Shown: piece after piece, positions 10,882 through 21,089 of the stretch
Position numbering within the stretch: the stretch's first letter is position 1
How the letters are laid out: every line of letters starts with the position of its first letter
Origin: Blastomyces gilchristii SLH14081
Lineage: Eukaryota; Ascomycota; Eurotiomycetes; Onygenales; Ajellomycetaceae
Assembly: GCF_000003855.2 (NCBI RefSeq)
Contig: NW_003101677.1
Location: 996,392-1,060,391 of the forward strand
Direction of reading: 5' to 3'
Length of the DNA stretch: 64,000 nt
Translations under genes and position numbers: made by a program
The notes under the pieces: model-generated
Seen by the model: the letters and a program-made list of their open reading frames with translations, nothing else
The model's database searches: none
Told to the model about the DNA's origin: nothing

Positions 10882-12048
10882 TCACGGCTTCCTCCCCCTC
10901 GCAAAAAACAGCTTCTGGTTGGGATCCGTCACAAATGGTAACTGCAACTTCCAGTCAGAAAGGATAACATCTACATCAACCAGCCCGGCACGGGTAAACA
11001 TGGCCTTAATCAACTCGAGTGAGAAGGTAGGGTGCTCGTGAGAAATGGTGTGCCCTGCAGGGCCGCGGGCATGTGGAGCGTTGGCTGCATCCGTATGACC
11101 ATGGCCATGACCGTGGCCGTGAGAGTGACCGCCATGATGATTATGGTGATGATCATCATGGTGATGGTGATTACTGCCCTTCCCCTCCCCATCTTTCGCC
11201 TCAGATTGCAACAAATCAATAGCCAAAATCACACCGCCGCTCTTCAGTCTGTCAGCCATCTTCACGATGGCCGCCTTCGGATTCTGCATATGGTGCAGCG
11301 CCAGGGCTACCCCGGCGAAATTGAAGTTGAAAAACTCGTCACGGGATAAGTCTGTTGCGGTGGCATCTTCTCGCTTGGGCGGTTCTTGCGCGGACACGGG
11401 TGATGATAAGTCCCCCTTCACTGCGTACATTTTCTCCGGCGAGAGACCTAGCTCGGCAGCGGCGTCGTTGTACTGCTTAACCATGCCGGCAGCTAGGTCG
11501 ATGCCGACGCATTTAGTGAAGAAGGGATGGTAGACCTTGGGAATGGTAAGCTTTGCTGCAGTTTCTTGAAGCTGGGAAAGCGTGGCATCACATGTACGTA
11601 TATGTACTGTACATGTGTGTGTATTTAATGTACATGTACATATATAGGAAAATAATGCGCGTTGTACCAGGCCGAAGGTTTTAAGTCAAATAAAAAAAAA
11701 CCTTACTTTTGTCAAAAACCCGTTTCCACAGGCATAATCGAGCATTTTCCGCTCCGCGGCTAGTGTACGATCATTAGCGATACCCAGCCAATCCATGTTC
11801 TTCTCTAGAAACGTGCACAGATTCGCTTGAAATTCTAGCACCCATGACTCTTTGAAGACGGTCTCAGCGGAGTTACTATATTGGGTGGTTAAAGGTTAGT
11901 TTTCCTGGGGATGCTGTTTTTACTGGGTAAGAGGGTGTAGGATAGCTAGGTGATATATGTAAGCTTACTTCCAGAACTCTTCGTTGACAGCAGCCAATGT
12001 ATCTAGACCACTAGGGGCGTCCGAGGGAGTTCGATGGGCAGATGCCAT
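10882..12048 (-). CDS. Class I SAM-dependent methyltransferase with histidine-rich loop
   Basis: Exons on the minus strand are 11969-12048, 11707-11875 and 10882-11571, giving 312 residues. The Rossmann motif I is LDYACGNGFLTK near residue 75. The acidic strand end of motif II is CVGIDLAAGMV (residues about 104-114). A later motif is FAGVALALHHMQNPKAAI, with the post-motif loop SGGVILAIDLL. This layout fits the Methyltransf_11/25 group, whose substrates cannot be predicted. Inserted after that strand (residues 218-242) is a run of about 17 His in 25 residues, of the form HHHHDDHHH followed by HGHGHGH. It resembles the histidine loops of zinc or nickel handling proteins and is unusual for a methyltransferase. 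The gene is divergent from the bZIP regulator about 2.35 kb away. Confidence 0.85.
11572..11706 (-). other. Methyltransferase intron with ACATGT/GTAC palindromes
   Basis: The intron carries a cluster of self-complementary words (ACATGTACGTATATGTAC, TGTACATGTG, ATGTACATGTACATATAT) that can fold or act as tandem TGTACA sites. It is A/T-rich near the donor side on the coding strand. Confidence 0.6.
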
Positions 12049-14400
12049 GGTGAGAATACTAATGGTTCGGCGTGCAGGTCTGTAAAAGCGAGATTGAGAT
12101 GAGGGGCTGAGATGCACGGAAGATACGGAATGTTTAAGTAGAGGTGCGATATATGTAAAGTATAGGTTTAATGGAATTAGAATACAAACAAATATCTATC
12201 TAAGAATCGTGTTTTTGAGAGGGGAATGTTGGTCCTATTTAAATCTTTCGAGGTGGAAGACCTCTGGACAGTTCGAGATGCTGCGGGATGTGGAGAAAGA
12301 CGGTTTACAGCAGGATTGAATTATTTCGATGAAAGACCTGACCAACCATGAGCTCCATCCTTTCGACTACATCGCATACATGTCCATGTTCTTCTCTTGA
12401 GGTCTCCATACCTTATACGAAATTGCAGCTCGGTCTCTACCTCGAAGTAGATATTCTGCTCATGTTCATCGTGGTCGACGCTGGCCAATGGCAGTGTAAC
12501 TAAAACGCCACTCGGATACTTTCTGGGTCGAATATGTCTCCGAAGCTAGCACCAGATCTAGCTAGACTTACATCTCGTCGAACTTGCTTGACAGGGCAAA
12601 AAGGCTGCGCTGGAGAACAATAGGATGCTGTATCACATAATTCAAGGCGCTATGATAGCAATTACATAGCTCGGTGTGGTTCTAGAAGTTTGGCCAATTT
12701 GTAAGCTTCCAAGTGCCCCTGGCAGTGTTGGATGATTTCGGGGGTTGCCTGCTGGCTAAGGGGTATCTAGGGATATCATTTCTCCTTACGAGGTATAAAT
12801 TTATCCCGTCGGCACGCAAATGTGCTATTTATGCCTATCCACGTAGTTTTTAGAGCAATGGATCGATTGAAGGTGATGGTTTGAAAATATTCAGACAGCT
12901 CTCGAGCCTTCGTGCCGTGGGTTCCGGTTTTATACCCTCTGATCTAAATGTCCGTACACCAGGACAGCAATTGTTATCAGTGATATATCCTGATTTCGCA
13001 GATATCCACAGCTGCTCAAAAGGAAGAACTAGGAAATCAACAACTGGGGACTTTTGTATAATTTCGAGCCTTTTTCTAAGGCTTGTGCCCGACGTGTCGG
13101 TTGAAAAATGAGGACCATGAGAAGGTTACACGTATGCGTAGCTGATTAGGTATTTGGACATGTACCAACTTGTTCGACTTGATATTTAGGGAATGCCAGA
13201 CGCAAAATGATCTAGCATGCTCTGTATCCTTTGCAGGCAAGTTTTAACAAAACTGTGGACAGTTGTAACGTTCATCAGCGTCATCCATGGATCCCGACTC
13301 TGTGCTATGCCCAAACTGTTCGCACCGAAACAAACCACTTGTGTCAAGATGCGCAGCTGATAGGTTTTGTTTATGCTGAGCCAACCAGCTGGGGATAACG
13401 GTCCACAGTAGTCAATCATTGCTCATCAGACAGATGGGGAACCTTGCATCCAGAGGGGTTGGCTTCGACGTGTCAGATATAGATAACGGTGGGCAACGGT
13501 GGGAACTGAGACGTTTATATGCTCGGTTCTAGAGCACGCTAGGTACCACAGCTTGTGTCATATCAACAAAGGCCAGGTCCTCATCTTCCTCAAGTAAGGA
13601 TTTACACCTTCGTTGAGCTCCTTTTTCTTGATCCCTTTGCGTGGTTGTGGGCAATTACATTAACGATACATTTGGACGCGTGCATCATTCAGGTCGGATG
13701 GCGCGTCTTCCAGCGCTTGGGTAAATATTTAGCTCACTGCTGCTAATTCACTAGTTCCATCCTATATCGTATGAACCCTGGCGATCTAGGTCGGTGTCTG
13801 AAAGAAAAAAGATGCGTCGATCAGGGACTTCGTTCAGCAGCTCGCCTGGTCGTTGTTATTTATGACAGAACAAGTGTTGGGCCAAGACCGGGAATAACGA
13901 TACAACTCCGGTGTGCCCCTGAATTGCACATACATTGCCATCCTGACCCCAAGCCAACCTGCCAGCGCGGGACCTTGCTGATATTTGGATTTTATTAGGT
14001 CGCTAACTGCGCTTATTTAGTCCCGCATGCACCAAGTGCTCACTAGTGGCGCAGCGGGCGAGACAAGCAAATTCTAGCGCTGGGACAACCATCAAAGTTC
14101 GACAGTCGTCGCCTCGATAGCCTGACCAAAGCCCAGCTAACCATTCATTACGGTTTGCGTACAGACCGCCTAACAGAAAACAGAGAGATTACCTTTTCTT
14201 TTTCGTTGTTGCGAGTGTGGGTGGACATATATTTGGTGCCTGCCTGAAGCCCCTCCACCTTGCACGCCTGGATTCGCCAGGAATCTCGTTGGAGAAGCAA
14301 GGAGGAACTAATTTCCTATACGCCGGAATAAACTCTCTTTCAAACCGCGTGGGATGGTTCATACCTCTCGGAGGGCCAGCTCGCATTCTGTCGACGAGGC
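12049..14400. other. 2.35-kb divergent intergenic region
   Basis: This region separates the methyltransferase and bZIP start codons. The open frames in it are short and lack domain features. It probably contains the promoters and a long 5' leader for the regulator. I see no RNA gene. Confidence 0.5.
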
Positions 14401-16119
14401 ATGACGGGCCACAGTAGCGAGCATGAATCCAACGATGCTTCGCCTACCGAGTCGACCTATCCTGGCCTCAACCCAACCTACAACCTGCCCTCGATTCCCT
14501 CGGAGAGCAAAGGCAACCCAATATTACGCGAAGCCAATTCGATAACTGGGAAGAAAAGAAAAGCTGTTACTCCTGCGCCGTCCCGTGGTGTTGCCAACCT
14601 CACCCCGGAACAGCTGGCAAAGAAGCGGGCAAATGACCGTGAGGCACAGCGGGCGATTAGGCAAAGGACAAAAGCACAGATTGAGACCCTGGAACGGCGA
14701 GTGCGAGAATTAACCTCACAGCAGCCCTATCAGGATCTCCAGGCGGCATTGAACCGGAAACGCGAAGTCGAGAAGGAAAATGAGGATATTCGGAGGATGC
14801 TCTCGTCCGTTGTGGCGATGATCCAGCCGGTTGTGAATGGTGTACCTCCGCCACCTTCAGAAAATGATACTCCCCGTTCTTGTGATAATGTAGGGGTGCC
14901 CGATGGCAATGGCTCCGAATATCGTTCGTGGTCATGCCAATCGCACGTTGAACCCCCGTCTCCCGCCTCTCACTCCGACCCGCCAGCATCCCATCATTCA
15001 ACAATACCACACCCAGACCCTCCTCTTCGCACTCCAGCAGCGAGCCTCGACTTGGGTACAGGGCCGGGTATGTGTGTTGTTGATTCCCCGAGGAGCATGG
15101 AGCCTCTTTCTCCTTCGACTACGGGATCTCCAGGATATGCACTCCGTCCAAACTGGCCTGGGAATTCCGTTCCTACACAGCAATCCGAAGCCCGATACAC
15201 ACTCACAAATGGCTTTAATGCACAACGGCAGGGACTAACACATGGCCTAGACTTCTCGGGGTCGGGGGAAAGACTAGGTTTTAATTTCCTCGTGGACTCC
15301 CCTCGACATATCCCCAAGATCTCGGAACCGCGAGGAAACTCATCCTCACCGTCTTTCAACATTTCAACCCGTTTTCGCTACCTTCACCCGTCCCATAACA
15401 ACCTCTTTGATCCGTGCATAGCTCCCCACATGGTCCCGGTTCGCAACGTGGATCCCACTTGCCCCATGGACGCCATTCTTTTGGACTTCCTTCACACCCG
15501 CCAACGCGAGGCGGCGGATGGCGCATCCAAACAAATCCTTGTGGGGCCACCATATCCCAGCGTTTCATCTCTCCTCAACCCTGCAAAAAGCGCATACTCT
15601 CATCCCCTCTCAAAAGTTTTCACCGACATCCTCAGCAAATTCCCCGGCATAAGCAATCTTCCCGAACAAGTAGCCATCCTATACGTGATGTTCCTCCTTA
15701 TGCGATGGCAGATATACCCAACCCAGCAAAACTACGACCGCCTCCCGGAATGGCTTACCCCACGCACTTCACAAATCATGACACCCCATCCAGCGTGGAT
15801 GGATTATCTCCCCTGGCCACGCATGCGAGATCGTATGGTTGCGTCGTACCCAGACTACGATTTTCAAAACTGGTTCATCCCGTACACCACAACGCTGAGC
15901 ATCAATTGGCCATACGAGGCGACTGATACTCTTCTCACACCCTCAGACTCTGAAGAGCTCATAATCAATCCGGTCTTTGAGCGGCATCTGCGCAACTTGA
16001 ATAACTGGTCCCTGGGCCCGGCTTTTGCCAGGGCGTATCCGGGCCTTGTCGACACGACTAGGATTATTCCCGAATTAAAAGACTATGGCCCTACTGCTGC
16101 TAACAGATCGGTTGATTGA
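14401..16119 (+). CDS. bZIP transcription factor with C-terminal DUF3425-like domain
   Basis: This intronless frame of 572 codons encodes a nuclear DNA-binding regulator. The basic region runs from N78 to R89 (NDREAQRAIRQRTK) and is followed by a short leucine zipper (L97, L104, L113, L117). Asn78 and Arg87 occupy the positions that contact bases in AP-1-type domains. The sequence NDREAQRAIR is typical of a fungal bZIP group that carries a C-terminal DUF3425 domain. That domain is seen here from about residue 330 (FDPCIAPHMVPVRNVD; FLHTRQREAADGA; LLMRWQIYPTQQNYDRLPEW; NPVFERHLRNLNNW). The middle is Ser/Pro-rich and disordered. Targets are unknown. Relatives regulate secondary metabolism or stress, but no metabolic cluster is present here. 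Confidence 0.92.
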   Translation: MTGHSSEHESNDASPTESTYPGLNPTYNLPSIPSESKGNPILREANSITGKKRKAVTPAPSRGVANLTPEQLAKKRANDREAQRAIRQRTKAQIETLERRVRELTSQQPYQDLQAALNRKREVEKENEDIRRMLSSVVAMIQPVVNGVPPPPSENDTPRSCDNVGVPDGNGSEYRSWSCQSHVEPPSPASHSDPPASHHSTIPHPDPPLRTPAASLDLGTGPGMCVVDSPRSMEPLSPSTTGSPGYALRPNWPGNSVPTQQSEARYTLTNGFNAQRQGLTHGLDFSGSGERLGFNFLVDSPRHIPKISEPRGNSSSPSFNISTRFRYLHPSHNNLFDPCIAPHMVPVRNVDPTCPMDAILLDFLHTRQREAADGASKQILVGPPYPSVSSLLNPAKSAYSHPLSKVFTDILSKFPGISNLPEQVAILYVMFLLMRWQIYPTQQNYDRLPEWLTPRTSQIMTPHPAWMDYLPWPRMRDRMVASYPDYDFQNWFIPYTTTLSINWPYEATDTLLTPSDSEELIINPVFERHLRNLNNWSLGPAFARAYPGLVDTTRIIPELKDYGPTAANRSVD

Positions 16120-18767
16120 CATACTCAGAGAAAGTGATTGCTCAGATCGTGAGCCTTAATGTTTATACGTCTTTTACAATGCATATAAAAAAAAATATAC
16201 GAATACGCCACTGAACTACCTTTACGCTGCGTGCTTGAACGCCATGCCCAGCCCACATTAACTTAACTGTTTATATTTTACATCCGAAATAAGGGTTCCA
16301 CGCTCTTATACATATCTCCCGGATCCATCGTCCAATCCTGCATCTTACCTACTTCATATACCTACCCAGGGGCCTATAGGTGCCTGCCTACATTGCTGGT
16401 ATTTTACTTGTCAAGCCACCAGGGAAAAAGCGCCTAGTTTGCAAATGTGCATGTATCGTTCCTTCTTCCTCTTTTTACTCTTTTTCCTTCCATTTGCATT
16501 TCATGACTCATTTCTACAATACCTTTTGGCAATAACAACATTGTCAGTGGGTGCAACAAGAAGGGTAGAGCCGCTCTATTTTCATTTTCACTTTTCTTTT
16601 CTACCCCGAAAATAGTTTTTCTCTTTTTGGTATGGAATAAGGTCTGGGGGGAGCCATCTGTTTACTTTTATTTTTAACCTCTTAATTTCGATGTTCCTAT
16701 TCTTTTAATTAATTTGGTTCTTTTACTTTTTGGATTCATATATTTTATATGTCGCGTTTGCCTTTTATTCATTTGTTAGAATTTCCCACTTTTGTTCTCA
16801 TTTCTGTTGGTTTTCTTTGAAAGGGGCTGCGTTATTTCCCTTTTTTTTTTTTTTTTTTTTTTTACCTGTCCTCACCTCAGCTCATGCTCATCCAATATGA
16901 TAATTCCTGCCATTACAAAGCCGCATACAAGAGACTGATAAAGCGATATGGTTGCGGTCTCATCCACCCCTGTTATTTCCCAGTCGATGTCAACCGGGTA
17001 ATGCCTGTCTAGTAGAATAATATGCACTCTGAGATTAGTCTTCCTGTCCCACTACAACTAGCAGGCAACTTCTCAACCTCTTATTATTTCATCGTTACAA
17101 CCGACCAGCTTTAGTTTTCAGCGCATATGAGATCATAAACAGAGCACCAGAACAACCGGCGAGTGTCGTTAGGCCTCAGACAAAACTGAACAAAGATGGC
17201 GTCAAAGGCGCCCCTCGAAATTCTCACTGCGAACCTATCAGCGGTCTGTTCAGCACCTCCGCAAAATGTCACGATTAAACGGCATCAAGGCTCACAACTA
17301 GCTACAGTTTCCAAGCAAAAAGGACCTGATAAATGCGCAAGGAGTGTCAGCATACTTCCGCCCTGCTGTATCTCCTCCCCTCTACCGATATGACACGAAA
17401 ACTGAAGGGTACTTCCGTGGAAGTCGGAGAAGCAAAGCGTTACAAACCGTATAACCTGCTTCACTTCACAAAGCTTATCAAAATACGGACCATGCTCCAT
17501 CCAAAGCAAATGGCATGTAACTATCCTGGTGACAGACACCATAGTGTCGAATTTACGGAATCATGTACAATTGGTAACAGCAAAGACCCGTTTGCCAACA
17601 GTCCTTCGTTTCCAAAATCGACCCCGTACCATCACCGATTCACGGAATGCCCTCTTGGCCCCGACGGCTTCAAATCACTTTAGGCCATTCTCCTTGGCGA
17701 CTTCTCCGGTAATGGGAAACATAGTCAAGGTCACTTATTCCTTTTCAGAAATAAGAAAGATGACACGGAGCAAATTGGCAAATCATGACCATTTCATTAT
17801 CGTTTTTCAACAGAAGAAAATTCGGATTTGGTCCTTCATCCTCGGTCGCTATCCCCCACCCTGCAATCGTGTCCGACTTAGCCCTTGATGCTATCCTGAA
17901 GCCCTGAAACCGCTCAGCGTGCGAACCTACTCGGTGTCTAATCCGCTCAAAAAGTTTCTGTTGTTTTCCTTTCGTCTGTTACCTACAACGAGGCCCCCCA
18001 AAACGCAAAGCTATCCTTTAAATGAATCATGATTTGGATCTGTTAGCGATTATGTTGGGTCGGATATCTTGCCTCATACCACCCCTTCCCTTCCCCCATT
18101 TAACAGCATATCCACACTTGCTCTAACTCTCCTTTTCTTTCTTTTTTCTCTCTTTCCTCAGCACCTGCTTTTACTTCCATCTGACCTTTCCACTTCAATG
18201 AAATTCAATTTCAGTTTATGTCTGCTGTTGAGAAATCTCCCCCCTTCCAACCCTACCTGATAATGTTTGATATGACAATCTGCCCTGTTCTTAACTGAAA
18301 ATCAATCCACATCGAATAAACAGACGTGTAATATCGGATTGAGGGTTATTACTGTTATTGTACGGTGTCTTTGCCCGTATCAGTCATTTGCGGAAGTGAA
18401 ATCCTGGCTGCTTGAAAAGCTATGCGTAGTTATAGCTATACTCTTTCCGCCTTGCCATGGAGGTCATCAAACCAACGTGGCCGTGGCGGGGGCTAGATAT
18501 ACCCAGATTTTTAATGATGACCAACTACTTCATGGTTTGCTGTCTACCGAAGTTCCATCTAAATTCTCCATAACATCGTTTAGTTCTAACTACATACTTA
18601 GCAGTTAAACCAAGTATACATTTTAACACTTGTCCCCTACCATTTACTTCTCTCTATCTTGGGGAGGATCATCTACCGTACAATATACAAGCTACAGAGC
18701 TACGCAGAGAAAGAAAAACCATAGGAGGGAGTTTCTCAATGCAAATCTGTTAAACTTTGATTTGTAA
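16120..18767. other. Gene-poor region
   Basis: This region is T-rich just after the bZIP gene, with a T23-like run at about 16840-16862. It then becomes mixed sequence with only short overlapping frames at 17.2-17.9 kb (65-119 codons) that share no family features. I support no gene here. Confidence 0.5.
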
Positions 18768-18859
18768 GCCCTGCCATTCGACTCAACAAAATTGTTGAGG
18801 CCGAGGGAAACACTCCGAAGGTTCTTGTGTTAACTTCGGTTTAAAACCTCGACCAGGGC
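18768..18859 (+). repeat. Structured repeat, copy 1
   Basis: The element is about 92 nt. Stems I can draw are P1 18768-18773/18854-18859 (GCCCTG/CAGGGC), P2 18782-18789/18792-18799 (CTCAACAA/TTGTTGAG), P3 18802-18806/18847-18851 (CGAGG/CCTCG) and, inside P3, P4 18815-18820/18834-18839 (CCGAAG/CTTCGG). The conserved single-stranded words are GAGGGAAAC and GGTTCTTGTGT. Copies 2 and 3 keep the fold with different bases. Which strand, if either, is transcribed is unknown. Confidence 0.6.
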
Positions 18860-18874
18860 CACCTATCTAAACCA

Positions 18875-18956
18875 AGTCCTGCCATTTGGCTTGACGACTG
18901 AGGGAAACGCTCTGATGGTTCTTGTGTAACATCAGTTCAAAACCTCAGCCAGGACT
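18875..18956 (+). repeat. Structured repeat, copy 2
   Basis: The element is about 82 nt. P1 is AGTCCTG/CAGGACT (18875-18881/18950-18956). P2 is reduced to a GCCA-TT-TGGC palindrome (18881-18890). P3 is CTGAGG/CCTCAG (18898-18903/18943-18948). P4 is CTGATG/CATCAG (18912-18917/18930-18935). Relative to copy 1, P1 changes C-G to T-A at its second pair, P3 changes C-G to T-A, and P4 changes C-G to T-A and A-T to T-A. Confidence 0.6.
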
Positions 18957-19016
18957 GGTTAACTAGATACAGGAATGAAAGAATTTGAATGAAGTCAAAG
19001 GACCAATCTAAATGAA

Positions 19017-19096
19017 GTCCCGCCATTTGGCTTGACGACCGAGGGAAACAATCTGATGGTTCTTGTGTAGCATCAGTTAAAAACTTCGGCCAGGAC
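19017..19096 (+). repeat. Structured repeat, copy 3
   Basis: The element is about 80 nt. P1 is weakened (GTCCCG against CAGGAC, one mismatch). P2 is GCCATTTGGC. P3 is CCGAGG/CTTCGG (19039-19044/19084-19089) with one G-U. P4 is CTGATG/CATCAG (19053-19058/19071-19076). The P3 second pair is C-G here but T-A in copy 2. The loop GGTTCTTGTGTA is kept. Confidence 0.58.
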
Positions 19097-19142
19097 AGAG
19101 AATGATGAGAAGGTGATGAAAGCATTTGAAAGCTTGAAGAAT

Positions 19143-19330
19143 TTAAAAGGATGTCAAAAATCAAAAGAGTCCAAAAGAGTCAGAAGAGAAGAGTCAAAAG
19201 TGTCAAAAGTGTCAAGAAAGTCAAGCAAGTCAAAAGGGTCAAAAGAGTCAAAAGAGGCAAAAGAGTCAAGAAAGTCAAGAGTGTCAAGAATGTCAAAATA
19301 GTCAAAATAATCAGAGAAATCAAGAAAAAT
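19143..19330. repeat. 9-bp minisatellite, AGTCAAAAG type
   Basis: About 20 degenerate tandem copies of a 9-bp unit (AGTCAAAAG / TGTCAAGAA variants) run immediately after the structured repeats. Because the unit is a multiple of three, long frames (Ser-Lys-rich on +, Asp-Phe-rich on -) stay open through it. I treat those as shadows of the repeat, not as genes. Confidence 0.85.
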
Positions 19331-19706
19331 CAAAATATTCAAGACCAAAGCCCATGGATTCTGGATTCTGGATTCTAGCAGGAGCTGGGCATTCCATCGG
19401 TTGTCCGGAAGCGCGAATTTGATGATTCGTTGGGGTCGTTTCCATTTCGGAAAATCTCATGCGTGAACCTCTACATCTAGACTTAAAAAAGCCCTTCAAC
19501 CCATAACGGACGGGGAGCTTAATTATTTCTCTCACCTGGCTATAGAGGGTTTGGGAAATTTTGGTTCAGTCAATAGATAACGGCGGCCAGTGGAGGTTCG
19601 TGGTGGTTGAATCCGACTGGGAAAGTTGTTGAGAGAGGTATTTGAGGGTGTGAAGGTTGGGATGGATTAGGATGTAGCCGGAAAGAGTGAGAGAGAGTGC
19701 GTGAGT

Positions 19707-19708
<2 letters not shown>

Positions 19709-19745
<37 letters not shown>
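19709..19745. repeat. (GA)n microsatellite
   Basis: This is a nearly pure GA dinucleotide run in the repeat-rich part of the gene-poor region. Confidence 0.9.
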
Positions 19746-19748
<3 letters not shown>

Positions 19749-19883
19749 TTGTGATTGATCTTTGTGATTGATCTTTGTGATAGAGAAGTCCGTGATTTTC
19801 ATATATTTGAGAACATGGAGGTTTTGAGGTTTTGAGGGTTTAAGGGTTTGAGAGTTTGAGGGTCTGAGAGTTTGACGTGGAGA

Positions 19884-19978
19884 TATAGAGAGGGAGAGAG
19901 GGAGAGAGGGAGAGAGGGAGAGAGGGAGAGAGGGAGAGAGGGAGAGAGGGAGAGAGGGAGAGAGGTAGAGAGGTAGAG
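19884..19978. repeat. GAGAGAGG-type minisatellite (10-bp period)
   Basis: Tandem GGGAGAGAGG units change to GGTAGAGA near the right end. The region directly abuts the tandem duplicated unit that follows, which starts with the same GAGGTAGAGA word. Confidence 0.88.
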
Positions 19979-19988
19979 ATGCTTTTCC

Positions 19989-20210
19989 CTGGCAGAGAAA
20001 AGACTTGAGTACGTGGTAAGAAAATTGATAGGAACTGATAAAGTGAGTCACATACCGACACTGAGAGAGTGTCGGGCCCGTGTTTCAGAGAGGTAGAGAA
20101 GTAGAAAGGGTTTTCCTGGTAGAGAAACCACTTTAGTACATGGTAAGAAAATCAATAGGAACAGAACAGCAGGATAAAATGAGGCACATACCGACGCTGA
20201 GAGAGCGTCG
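19989..20210 (-). repeat. Tandem duplicated exon/intron-like unit with covarying hairpins
   Basis: Two direct copies of a unit of about 130-140 bp are present. On the minus strand each copy has a hairpin (CGACGCT-loop-AGCGTCG at 20192-20210; CGACACT-loop-AGTGTCG at 20056-20074). The hairpin is followed at once by a perfect fungal donor GTATGTG, then 67-76 nt ending CTACCAG or CTGCCAG. The inferred introns are 20116-20191 and 19989-20055, flanking a 60-nt (20-codon) segment. The repeated pattern suggests duplicated exons of an unknown or dead minus-strand gene. I cannot assemble a convincing protein. Confidence 0.45.
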
Positions 20211-20833
20211 GGCCCGTGTTTGGTCGGATACCTTTCAGAGGTAGTTGCCGAAGCAAATTCTTACTTGAAAGGCACCGATGTCCCTGTTGCAGGATCACTG
20301 ACTTGCTCGATTTGCGACTGCTATTTGGTCGCTGCCACTTGTTCCACGGAAAGCCACAAGGTCGTTCGCGAGGTGCTGACCACTGGTTTTGTAGGATATG
20401 TTTGTGCAACCTTCTAGCGAAACTTATGTGGTGGCTTTAAAAGGGTTGGACCCGAGATTTAACAAAAGAAATCTCTCAAGGGTCGATGTGGTGGATTTGG
20501 ATGGAAGTGGACTTTATTGTGCACATGCTTCACCAAAAGAGCTGGATTTGCATGGCGGGTGGATGTTGCGAGCGAAGAACTGCTTGTCGTGGTCATACAA
20601 AGGAAGTTCTTGTAGTCAGGAGGGCTTGGGGCACTGCAAGGGAGGGAGGAGAATAGTTTTGCGCCCCTGGGGGGGAGAAAGAAGAAGAAGAAAGGGACCG
20701 GGAGAGGAGCGGACGAGGATGTGATTTTTATACCCTTCCTCGGGACCGTGAGGAAGCGCTGATGTGGCGTCGGGCGAAGACAAAAGGTCAAATTTTCCTG
20801 TCATTTGTCGAAGACACAGTGTTAGTTTTTGCG

Positions 20834-21089
20834 TCATTCGGAACTGTTTTCGCCATTCAGACGGAAGGTTAGTCTATTGTATGGCACGAAAGCCGATACT
20901 TTCTGGCAAAATAAGTTTGTAACGGGAGCAACGGGATCCAGCACTTCGAGCAAACCATAACCAGCAATAGAGTAGCCTGCCGCCACCGTAAGAAGAACAA
21001 GAGACACAGCAGCACCATCCGTAAATGGAACTCGCCCCTGCCCCTGCGCAAACCCGAAAAACAGCCCTGGAGGGCCAACAGCTTTGCCC
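20834..21089 (-). pseudogene. Possible 3' exon of a membrane protein, unassigned
   Basis: On the minus strand an acceptor-like TTAACCTTCAG precedes a 256-nt open stretch ending TGA (20834-20836). It reads with protein-like composition (KAVGPPGLFFGFAQGQGR) and then a hydrophobic segment of about 20 residues (AAVSLVLLTVAAGYSIAGYG). The stretch upstream of the acceptor contains another open run (SAPETDAPAGRRSPWGYPNR) that soon meets a stop. I do not recognise a family and cannot find a start. It may be a gene remnant or an exon of an unrecognised minus-strand gene. Confidence 0.3.

Noticed and set aside
19113..19378. Ser-Lys-rich and Val-Lys-rich frames
   Set aside because: A 9-bp tandem repeat keeps all frames open.
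19566..20051. 161-codon minus-strand frame rich in Ser/Leu/Pro
   Set aside because: It follows GA-rich minisatellites, and the composition comes from the repeat.
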